Positions 12,705 through 23,200 of a DNA stretch of 64,000 nucleotides are shown here, piece by piece. Source of the DNA: Mercenaria mercenaria (taxonomy: Eukaryota; Mollusca; Bivalvia; Venerida; Veneridae). The stretch spans positions 70,193,001 to 70,257,000 of the forward strand of contig NC_069361.1 of NCBI RefSeq assembly GCF_021730395.1. Reading direction: 5' to 3'. A program made the translations under genes and the position numbers. Below the pieces are notes generated by a model. It had not been told where the DNA came from. It was given only the letters and a program-made list of their open reading frames with translations, and did no database searches. Positions within the stretch are counted from its first letter, which is position 1. Every line of letters begins with the position of its first letter.

Positions 12705-13075
12705 TGATCCTGTACAAGTGCTGGCTTGTTCTCGGCATGTAAATGACAACTTCCTCACAACAATTGGAGGGCAAAAGAAACCGATTACAAAATGCTGGTT
12801 GTTCCGTCATGTAAATGCAACTTCCTTTAACAATTGGAGGGCAAATGACAAAAAGATTTCATGCGGGGTTTTTTCGGCTGTAAATGACAACTTCCTCCAA
12901 CAATTGGGGGGCAAATGACAACAGATATACAAGTGCTGGCTTGTTTCGGGATGTAAATGACAACTTCCTCACAATTGAAGGGCAAATGACAACAGATATA
13001 CAAGTGCTTGCTTGTTCTCAGCATGTAAAAGACAACTTCCTCACAACAATTGGAGGGCAAATGACAACAATTTCA
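12705..13075. repeat. 72-bp minisatellite, five copies
   Basis: The unit contains CAAGTGCTGGCTTGTTCTCG, GCATGTAAATGACAACTTCC and AACAATTGGAGGGCAAATGA. The word AAATGACAAC or a variant sits at 12741, 12813, 12882, 12954 and 13027, giving spacings of 72, 69, 72 and 73. Because 72 is divisible by three, the array reads open in several frames; I do not regard it as a gene. Confidence 0.8.
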
Positions 13076-13734
13076 TTGTGGTCTTTCAAAAACAACATAG
13101 GGGAACATCAGTTCAAAATCTTTTTTCTATGTAAAACAAGGGGTTTGTATTTGGGCAATTTACAGAATAAACATGGTTAATTTTTTTTTCATAAGCATAC
13201 ACGAACTCCCTTTTCACCCCACATTTAAGTAATACAGTGTGTGTTAAAATCAGTTCTTTTCATTTTATAGTTTTTCAAGTTTCAAATCTGTGTTAAAGTT
13301 CTCCTGTAACAGAGACCACCTGGGTTTAAAACAATTAGTTCTCTTCTGATTCAAAAATTTAACGTTGAATAAAGAACATTCAGTAAAAGACCACTATGTG
13401 GTTCTATACAGATTTGGGGGCTGATTCATGCCATGTTTGGTCGCAGCTTTTAACATTGTTTTCCCCCCCCCTTTTGGTTTTTTTGTTTTAAAAGCAAATG
13501 GCCAATCGCCATCTATGCAGGTGGGTTTGGTTTTTATTTCAGTGAATGGTTTAATTAATCCAGAAGACTTCATTCCAGCTTCTATTGCTGGCTTATACTA
13601 CTAGGAGAAATTACTTCAAATAGTGTAATAAACTGCCTTTAAATTCTATTGTTTCTGAACAATAATCGTTCATGTTGGAGGATATTTTTTTTAGAATCTT
13701 AAATATTAACTTTCTTTTGAATTTTTAGCCCACT

Positions 13735-13985
13735 GGGCTATTTTTTATCCCTTTTGGGAAATACAGAAACTGAGAGTTTTACGCTGTGTTGTTCTTTAGC
13801 AACACAGCTTCAACTTATCTAAAAATAATCTTTAAGGGTTCTTCAGCTGTTAAACTTCATAGAACGATTGTGGTCAGCCAATGACCCATACCATTTTAGG
13901 GTCAAAGGTCTAGGTCACAGTGATTTTATAACTGAAAATATTTTTGCAGCTGTCAACCTTTATAAGACTATTGCTTTGGTCCCCT
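13735..13985. repeat. Fragment of a pearl-like element
   Basis: A 9-bp perfect stem GCTGTGTTG ... CAACACAGC (about 13783-13808) is followed by monomer-like sequence including TTAGGGTCAAAGGTCTAGGT and ACTTCATAGAACGATTG, the same vocabulary as the array at 47575-48660. Only about one and a half monomers are present. Confidence 0.45.
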
Positions 13986-14504
13986 TTTGCTTGAAAGGTC
14001 AAGGGTGAAAGGTGTTTCAAACTTTTCCCCCCTTTCTATTTACAAAAAAAATAATCTTGTTTGTATTGATCACAAAATATTTTATGAAAATGGTGGCCAT
14101 TTTAATTCCATGACAACAAAAAACAAAATGATTTTAGATACATATTTGAACTGTATTTACTTATTTCCGTATAATAATTTCTCTACATTTTCCAGCTATG
14201 ATGAAAGAAATTGCCAAGTTTTACATCTTACACTAAAAAACATGAAATTAATATGTTTAACAGGCTATTTGCTAAATAAAGATTTCAGCAGTGTGTAAAT
14301 GACGTCCTAAACGCATGCATTATCAGACATTTTCTAAAATTTCAAACTGCCATGGTCAAATTTTAAATATTCCTTCAGAGTTATGGAAGGTTTTAGGATG
14401 ACTCATATGAAATTAACTTGCCGTCAGGCATTCCTTGCTCTTTGACTTTTCTTTTTGTCTGTTTCAAAAAACGTATAAGCAATGTCCAATAAAATAAAAG
14501 CTGT

Positions 14505-14621
14505 ATGGGGAGACGCATGCTGTTACAGAAAGTTACCAGTAGTTACCCCAGATCACTATACACAACTGGATGGGAAACAATGGCGTTGAAGTCGACCTTA
14601 CCAAGACCTCACAAGGAAAAG
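14505..14621 (+). CDS. Candidate orphan first exon (unidentified)
   Basis: An ATG at 14505 opens 39 codons ending just before a consensus donor (AAAAG then GTAAGC at about 14622). The peptide begins MGRRMLLQKV and is rich in Arg, Lys, Ser and Thr with almost no acidic residues early on, as in mitochondrial targeting peptides. I do not recognise the protein and see no downstream partner exon before XPO1. It could be a displaced exon, a retained exon of a lost gene, or chance. Confidence 0.2.
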
Positions 14622-15437
14622 GTAAGCTTTATTCAACGTCGTATAACCTCACAAGGTAACGAATACCTCCAGCTTCATATTTCAAAGGCTTTTCTCCGAA
14701 GCCTGGGGCGACATTTCTGAGTAGATCTACATATAAAAGTGCATATTAAAAATGTACGTTGAATAGCAACCGCTGATGACATTACGGGGTCTGGAGGGAG
14801 CGGCCCCAAAATACACAACACGGACGGCGGTCGACGGGAGAGGACTATATTTATGTATTATGTCTGCTAGAAAGCCCCAAATCTTCCAATCTATACATTA
14901 ATTGTGGATACGCGAACGTTTTTCGTACTTTTGAAAAGGAGGGACATTGAAATAATTAAGACTTCCTCCACAACAGCAGATAATAATTTTAACAAATTAT
15001 TAAGACTACCAGTTTTAATATAGAAATCTAGGCCTAGACTACGCCACATTTGGACAAGGACACCAGAGTTCTTGATTTGGACAGGTCTGTATTCTACTGC
15101 TTTCCCATTTTGGCTGGAAAAAGGTCTGGCAAACCCATCAAAGAAATGAATGGCGGAATTACACACTGCGTAATCCTTAGTAAAATTTCGCGCGTGCGCA
15201 CTTTACGTCGGGCAAAAAAACTTGACCGCACAATATATTAACTACGTTAAAGTTATATTACATTTCAATCTATTCGAGCAATACGAGTCTGTATTATTAT
15301 AAATTCTTACACGACCCAATTTGTTTTCATATATAGCGTTAGCATAGAGGCGTGCTGGAAAAGAAATCAGCAAAAATCGGACACATATTTGATAGATATC
15401 GTCAAATAATCCTTGATAACGTGTTAGAATCGGAATA

Positions 15438-15592
15438 ATAGATCTCAAACAGTGATTTGCTCATGAATAAAATCATTGTCTGTCGTCTAGATGCGTATTA
15501 TTATATCAATCGGGCTGCGCCCTCGTGATATCCCTTCGCATCTAAACTCCAAACAATGATTTTATTCAACGACAAATCACTGTTTGGGATAT
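15438..15592. mobile_element. Short palindromic element
   Basis: An imperfect inverted repeat: ATCTCAAACAGTGATTTG and ATAAAATCATTGTCTG on the left match ACAATGATTTTATTCAACG and CAAATCACTGTTTGGGAT on the right, separated by a centre containing GATGCG/CGCATC. About 155 bp and non-coding; a foldback MITE of unassigned family. Confidence 0.6.
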
Positions 15593-15888
15593 ATTATTTC
15601 TTAATTACCACTGCAGGACAAAGGAAAATATATGTACACATCCACAACTGCCTTGTTCAAAATGAGATAGATCTACTTTAACTAATGCGCATTATATCTG
15701 ATAATTAGGGATTTATAATGAACAGACAATAAACTATTTTTCAGCAATATTATTTTCATCTCGACAAATTAAGGTTAAATAAAAATGAGAAATTGATACT
15801 TTCCATCAATTTAAAAGGCTTGTGTTTTGTATAGACAGCTAACTTAAACCTGTCGCAATTAGCTTACATGTACGTATGATAATATCAT

Positions 15889-16338
15889 TAGGGCTGTCAT
15901 CGATAGAAACGATATCGATGTATCAACGATTTTTTTTTGGTCGATCGATTATCGATTCCCATTTTCAAAAATCGATATTTTACAGGGAGAAAAAACTACC
16001 CAAATAAACACTCAGACCCTAAAAAACAACTTAAGTTCACAAAGTTGTAAATTTGGATGAATGCAAAAAAAGCAGTGAAGGCAAAATAAAAATGAAAGAT
16101 GTTATTAATTTTTATGTATTTCTTTATTTCATAAATACAAATACAACACAATCAAACAGAAATATGGAAAGTAGGCAATAAAACTTAAAATAGCATTTAC
16201 AGGAAGGTATAAAGTATTATATGAACAAATAGGTCGTTAATCTAACTTAATAATCAATATATCGATGTATCGTCGATATTTGTCTTCTGATATATCGGTA
16301 TCGTCGATACGCCTAAGACCCAATCAATGACAGCCCTA
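15889..16338. mobile_element. hAT-type MITE with perfect 8-bp target duplication
   Basis: A 450-bp element. Termini TAGGGCTGTCATCGAT and (reverse complement of right end) TAGGGCTGTCATTGAT differ at one of 16 positions. The flanks carry an exact 8-bp direct repeat AATATCAT at 15881-15888 and 16339-16346, as expected of hAT transposition. The interior has many ATCGAT/TATCGATGTATC words near both ends and no transposase frame, so it is non-autonomous. Confidence 0.85.
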
Positions 16339-16611
16339 AATATCATTAAAAGTCTAAAAACGATAGATCTAGTTCATTAAAAAAAATCTTTTAAAAAACG
16401 CAATTTTTTGTGCTAAAATGATATGTCAGTGTTCATACTGAAATGCGAACATCACGTCCGCACGTCTTAAGTGAAATCTATCGGAAAAAAATAGCGGTCC
16501 AAAATTTAACGCGTATGGCATAGGCCCTATATAGATGGGGATCGAACTGAATAATTTTAAGTGTTGTCAAATGAGACAGTGCGCTCTGCGATTCGATGCT
16601 GGATAGTGAAA

Positions 16612-16796
16612 CGGGGACTCATTCGTCCTCCACCTCTGATAATTCATGTGGGGAAGTTGGCAGTTACTTGCGGAGAACAGGTTTGTACTGGTACAGAATC
16701 CAAGAACACTGGTTAGGTTAACTGCCCGCCGTTACATGACTGAAATACTGTTGAAAAACGGCGTTAAACCCAAAACAAACAAACAAACAAAAGTGA
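16612..16796 (+). mobile_element. SINE family A, 5'-degraded copy
   Basis: Shares the body CCTCCACCTCTGAT ... ATGTGGGGAAGTTGGCAGTT ... ACTTGCGGAGAACAGG with the better-preserved copy at 58588-58825 and with 43359-43612. It ends in GGCGTTAAACCCAAAACAAA plus an (ACAA)n tail. The tRNA-like head is not recognisable here. Confidence 0.7.
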
Positions 16797-17160
16797 AACG
16801 GGGAATATGTGAGGAAGGAACATCATTCTATTTTAAAGAAGCCCTAAAGGACCAGAAAATGCATAACAACACTGAATCCTGGTAGATCTACGATACTTTT
16901 TGCAGACGCCACACGGTATTTAAAGACTGCTGTGGGCCTACAAGTTGTGATAGTTAAGAAAATCCTTTCGTGAACACGGTATGCTCGAGTGTGTTCATGA
17001 GAAATACTGAAATGAGCAATATGACCAGAAAATGTAACCAATATAGATTCTAGCCCTTAAAAACTCCGGAAAACTTTCTCGGAGGTTGATCTCCTTACCA
17101 AAACCCGTCGCAGGGGAACAGTAGTCGGGGTCTCTTAGACACACGTACAGTACACCCCAT

Positions 17161-17504
17161 AGGCACGGGTCCAGTGTTTATTTTTTGTTCAATATCAAAA
17201 ATCCCTTTTTCACACAAATATAGACCTCTACTTTTGATATGTTAGTCAAATGAAAAAAAAATCGATGACAAAATCGAAGTATCATATACATTCAATGTAT
17301 ATGACACTGTGACCGGATTTTATGTAGATCTAGACCGATATGATACTGTGACCGGATTTTATGTAGATCGATATGATACTGTGACCTGATTTTTTGTCAT
17401 CGATTTTTTTTCATTTGACTAGCTTCTAACATATAAAAAATACATTTGTGTGAAAAAAAGGTATTTTTGATATTAAACAAAAAATAAACACTGGATCCGT
17501 GCCT
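17161..17504. mobile_element. TIR (foldback) element with central minisatellite
   Basis: Terminal inverted repeats of about 40 bp begin AGGCACGGGTCCAGTG on the left and, as reverse complement, AGGCACGGATCCAGTG on the right, continuing through TTTATTTTTTGTT and CAATATCAAAAA. A second inverted pair flanks the centre (TCAAATGAAAAAAAAATCGA and its complement). The middle holds three near-copies of ATACTGTGACCGGATTTTAT at about 17303-17392. Non-coding; superfamily not assigned. Confidence 0.75.
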
Positions 17505-18240
17505 GTGTTAGAATCTACACCCCTCTCCGTCCCTGTGCGTATGTCAACTGAAGCTTTACTCCAGCCTAGGAACGCCCCAATAAATCCTAATATGCAACTC
17601 AAAATAACTTATTTCACCTTATTTGGATATAACCGGGATGAGTCGACTTTAAAGATATTTTAATTTTTATCAAAGGTACGCCAATGCGGTTGCCAAGGTG
17701 ATCAAAACGAAAGTAGGCCGGGGCTACGCCGATTGATGTTTGGAATTTTCCACAGCGAACAGACGTCTACGCAATATATGCAAATTTATTTGTCCTAAAG
17801 CATGACCGATATTTTGTACTTAACCTTACTTTTCATTGGATAATATTTATAGCAATATGAAAGTTTTCCACGGACAAAATGCCAATAGTTTCCTCACATC
17901 TGCCATGTAATTTCATAAAAAGAATTCAAAGCAGCATAAAAAGGTAGATCATTTGTGTATTTGTCCAAAAACTTTCCTGTCTTCCGAAAATTTGCAAGTA
18001 GAAGCTATGTTTTGGTTTTCCAAGCGCATTCACTTTGTCCAATCAAAAAACGCCTTTTACAGTCGTGAAGAACAAGTAACTGGCTGAAATATTTTTATTG
18101 TAAAAATATCAAACGACATATTTTTTAAAGTGATCTTACAGCTGTAGAATTTGAAATACTGAAAAATAAATAAATTACATGTATTTTCACGAGAAAATCA
18201 AAGAAATTTGATTTACGGAAAAATACGGAACTTCCCGATA

Positions 18241-18341
18241 CCAAACGAGCATGGCGGCTACGTTCCAGTTCCAACCGGTTTCAAGAAAGTTTGCTAGAAT
18301 ACACATTCTTACGTTTGGAAGAGGTCTACCAGAAAACATAG
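18241..18341 (+). promoter_or_regulatory. Predicted XPO1 promoter-proximal region and non-coding first exon
   Basis: The XPO1 start codon is preceded by a splice acceptor (TTTTTCAG at 20187-20194), so an upstream leader exon must exist. A good candidate ends at 18341 with a donor AG|GTAAAA and contains ATGGCGGCT at 18251, which matches the core of the YY1 site common in TATA-less housekeeping promoters. The exon's own ATG opens a short upstream frame that is out of phase with XPO1. The exact transcription start cannot be read from the sequence. Confidence 0.4.
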
Positions 18342-20210
18342 GTAAAATTCAAATATGTTTTCATTTTAAGGTCAGAAAATGATTTATTTTCTTATAAAAG
18401 CATTTTCGTAATTATTAAGGATTTCCTATGCTTTCACGGAGTTCATGGGCGCAGCCATTTTGTGATTTTGTTTATCACGGAAGTCGAACAGCGTGACCTC
18501 GGCCTTCAACATATAAAAAGAAGGCGCGTAATCAAAATTTTCCCGAAAATTGAATTTTATTTAAGCGCTTAGAAGTTAAATTTTACGGTTAGAAAACATA
18601 TTTTGTCGACATTTATAACCAAATATATCATATTAAAACATCACTTTTCAGAAGAAATTGGGAATATTGTAGTTCGTAATTTCGCACTCGCCCAGTTTCG
18701 TAACTAATATTTTTTTCGTACAAAGGGAAGAAATTTAAAACAAAAATTGCTGCGTTCGCTGAAAATATGACAGGATTGGTTTTATGTAATTATTTTTCAT
18801 ACCACAGTTTTGCATTTCTATTTTCATCATCTAGCTAAAAAAAATTCAGCTCGGAGATGTTCTAGATGCTGTCACGGATCTCTGAGCCGAAACGAATCCA
18901 GTACTGAAACCTAACCAAGAATTGTGCCAGAAGTCTGTCACGCTACAATTTCATCAAATAAAATGCAATAGACTTGCCTTTTATTTTAAAATATTTCTAA
19001 TCCATTTTTCTTTTGATCTGGCATAATCCATGCAACATAATTTGAACACAAGTTATACACACAAAGTTTCAAATTGGTACCTATGTCTGCAATATTTTGT
19101 CCGCCATTGCAGTTGGTACCTGATCAGGGTACTCTTTATTTTGAAAACCAATAGGCAGTATAGAATCGTTACTTATTGACCTTTTCTGGGAACTTAAACC
19201 TTCTGAGGTAATTTTTTTAATGAATTTTATAGAAAATGGTTATGTTTATGATTTGATTAAATTCATAAATAAGTAAAATTTTGATCTTGATTTTCAAAAA
19301 TAACCACGTGCTCTGATCTGTTGCATTGTAACCTGGTTATAAAAAAAAACTGTGTGGAAAATTTTGTACTTTGGGTCATATATGTAATATGCATAGTAAA
19401 AATAGTTGGCATTTATATATTTTTCAACCCCAATTACCCCCATGTTGCGCGGTCTTTATTGACAGATAATTATGTCCTACTAGCGCGATTTCTCTTTTAT
19501 GGCTTTTGCTAGATCTATAACTTCCCCTACAGAAAGCCACAGGTTGTTTTGAAAAGTCTGAAAATAAACACTTTCAGTTTCATATTGTATGTTTTGGCAT
19601 TGCTGAACCTAACACTGGCAAATTGATCTGTTAATCTGGAAGAGCTTATGAAGTATTGTGATCACTTTTAGTCAGTATTTACATGTTAAAAAAAAAATGG
19701 AAAAATGCTTATATACAGGGCTTCCATTAAGATTCAGTTTCATGGAGTCAGGACTGCCTGACATTCAGATTTTGGAGTCCCTCTTAAATATTCTTATTTA
19801 TTAAATAAATATATATATCTCTTGCAGCAGGATGGATTGCTATATTTTAGAAAGTATATGTGTATGAAGAAAACGATTAGCAAGTGACTAAAAATATGAA
19901 ACTTCAGATATTTTATTTTCCTAATAGTAGACTATAAGCCTTTTACCAGTCTGGTTTTGACTTTTAGTGATATGTATCAGTTTAAAATTCCTTTTTGAAG
20001 AATTTTGAGAGCCAGTTGATTCTGGTTTAAATTTGAATAAAGGGCAATCATGTTTGATTATTTTCCTTTTGCATAGTAGGCATTTATCATACTTAAGCTA
20101 GCTTTGCATATTGTCAAGTGTTTCCAGGTTTTATATTCAGTGGAGTTATGATGGAAAAGTTTGTGTTTAGAATTTTGTTCTTATTATTTTTCAGTTCATA
20201 AACACACTGG

Positions 20211-23200
20211 ATGCCATCGACAGCAGCAATGGGGACGTTGGCGGATGAAGCCGCGAAACTGCTGGACTTCAATCAGAAGTTAGACATCAGTTTACTTGAC
20301 AGCATTGTAACATGCATGTATACAGGGGATGGTCAGCGGGTGAGCAATTTAGAATTTATTGCATGTTTCTGCGATATTGTAGGACCCTTTTTACTACTCT
20401 TGTCATTCAGCCTTTCCATCACTTAATGAATTCATACATTTTGAAGAACCAGTTCCATTATAATGTTTCCTGCAGGCCTTTTTAACATGGCGCAGCGCCA
20501 TGCCCCGTTTGAAGTGCCGCCAAGGTGCTCTTCAAGCTGCCTGTTTGCGCCATGTGCCCTTTTATATTATCAGGCTTTTGTATTTATCTTGAAAAGTGCC
20601 CTTTCAAAACCAGCCTGGATAGCCAATGTTCGCGGGGCATGTTCCGTGTATTGTACAGTCAATTAGCGGCTTTGATCAACAGGTCGACACGTGGGTGCAT
20701 CAACCGTGAATGACCCTGATTAAGAACTGACAGGATTATGCAATCAATTACTGTTTTATGATTCTTTAATTGGAAACAGTAGATGAAAATTTGTTGTTTT
20801 TAGCACGTCGGCGGAGAAGCTACATTTAGCCTTTTTACGGAAGAGATGATTGAAAACGGTCAGTTAACACATGATTAAAGGATAATTATTTTAAAAGGTT
20901 GTAATCAATTAAAATGTAGATTGATTGTCGCACATTTTTGATGCGCTCATTAGGCCTATAAAAATAAAATGTTGAATGTTTGCCCTTTGCCGATCGCCGA
21001 CCAACCCATGAAAAATGACCAGACTCAAAATGTTTTACATCGATTTTATCTACAAGATATATTTTATTCCTTCATGGGTATCATTTATAAAAATAATACA
21101 AGATAAACATTTAAGCTTCAGAATGATACCAAATTCATTAAAATCAACAAATGTCTTGTTTAATAATTACGAAGTAGTACTTTCAAAAGCACATTCAGGG
21201 CTTTTTTCCCCTATAAATTTACCTCCGGTAAAAGGAGGTAATCCCAATTTAAAAAAAATGTTTTTTTCCCAAAGTTTAATTTAAAATTCCCAAATGATTA
21301 TACCTTTTAGGGCTTTTGCTGTTTTAAGATAGTTTTGCTAATTTTTATGTATATTTAGGTAAATTATAATACTGTTGAACAATTACTGGAATGCAATTCA
21401 TTAATATTTCACACAAAAACACATTTATGTAGATTTTTGGTAATTTGCAAATTGTCCCAATTAAGACAATTTCCGAGAGCATTTTCCCAGTTCCACCGGT
21501 GTCGGTGGCATTCCCAAATTGATGAAAAAATGTCCTGACATTCATGACGCGCCGACGCAGAAGTCGCCACCATCTTGAAAATTTGAAAGCGTACATCGGT
21601 ATGAAAATAACCGATAACCTAGCGATTAAGTTATAAAACCTGATCGAGATTTAAATGAATAAACTAAAAATGCAAGGCCCTAGTTTTGTTTTAGTAAATA
21701 ATTTGTCAAAATAATTTTATAAGGCTAAAATTTAAGTTTAAAGTGCACGGCCGCATTCAAGCAAGCCAAAATTTTGAATTATTATTCGCACTGAACCATA
21801 GGGATTTTCACATGTATTTTATTTTACTATACTGTATGATTAGATAGAAAAAAAACCAATTCATAGTCAATCGTTGATTTAAACTAGTGTAGTATCGCAG
21901 AAAACTTGATAAAATAGTGCAAGGTTCTAATCTAGCAAATTTCACAGCATGTACTTTTACTACATTCTACTTTCGTTTTGTATGCCCAAACAAAAGAAAA
22001 ATGTAACTTTACCATGTAATTTGTCTTCAAATCTACTGACAACAAAGAACAATTGTTTTAATCACGATATAGGTACACAGTCATTGATTACATGTAGATT
22101 TGACGAACTGCTATGCTTTAACGTAATTCAGTGGTGAAAGGTAATGATGATTGACACAATAAGTTGGGCATTGATAGTTGTTCAATAAAACTTGTTGCTT
22201 ATTAAATTATCACCTGATATCTGTCTCTGAAAATACAAGCCAGCACTTCATGTTGGTAACAAAATAAGAATGTTTGAAAGTATGGTAAACATTATCTAAG
22301 GAATAATACAAAATATCTACCCCATATCTGAGATATGAAAAATTCTCAAATGCAATGTGAAAATAGTATGTAAAATGGTGTCTGTAAAATGATGCCAGCA
22401 AGCGTACTTGGACGAATGCCTTTTCAGTGCCAAACCGCGCATTAAAAGTGCCCTTTTTCAAGGGAAGCACCATGCCCCTTTTAGAGTCTGCAGGAAACAC
22501 TACATTAACAAATTTTATGTTACCATATGCTATCTTTGAGGTTGAAGTTTTTATAATATTGAGTAAGAACATTGGTTGAAAAGAGAAGTGTAGTTAGGTG
22601 GTATATGTCAAAATATTTTTGCATTCATGCATGTTCATTACAGCAACGAATGGCACAAGAGGTTTTAACTACCTTGAAAGATCATCCTGATGCCTGGACT
22701 CGAGTGGATACTATATTGGAGTATTCAAGTAACCAGCAGACCAAATACTACGCACTTCAGATCTTAGAAAGTGTCATTAAAACTCGTTGGAAAGTCCTTC
22801 CAAGACCACAATGTGAAGGTAAGTGGCGGCAGAACTAAAGTCCTAAATTTTCAGTCTATTTGAGCCGTGCCATGAGAAAACCAACATAGTGGGTTTGCGA
22901 CCAGCATGGATCCAGACCAGCCTGCGCATCCGCGCAGTCTGGTCAGGATCCATGCTGTTCGCTAACAGTTTCTCCAATTCGAATAGGCTTTAAAAGCGAA
23001 CATCATGGAGCCTGACCAGACTGCGCGGATGCGCAGGCTGGTCTGGATCCATACTGGTCGCAAACCCACTATGTTGGTTTTCCCATGGCACGGCTCATTT
23101 TTGTTTTATGATCACTTTTTTTTTTTTTTTTTTGAGGTATTTTTAATGCAAATATATACATGTCCAGTTCATGGTTGATAAGATTTTGGTTAAATCCAGT

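Larger units (their letters stand above)
9970..13500. other. Homopolymer-laden anomalous tract
   Basis: From about 10,000 onward the texture changes: very many runs of four to nine identical bases (A, T, G or C), repeated AAAATTTT-like blocks, and no sustained reading frames or recognisable conserved elements. Runs such as GGGGGGGG (about 10928) and CCCCCCCCCC (about 13465) stand out. Texture returns to that of the rest of the window after about 13.5 kb. It could be poor long-read consensus over a repetitive locus or a decayed AT-rich satellite; the sequence alone cannot separate these. Confidence 0.5.

Noticed and set aside
12484-12918. 144-codon open frame
   Set aside because: It covers a degenerate repeat and the 72-bp minisatellite in a tract of doubtful base quality.
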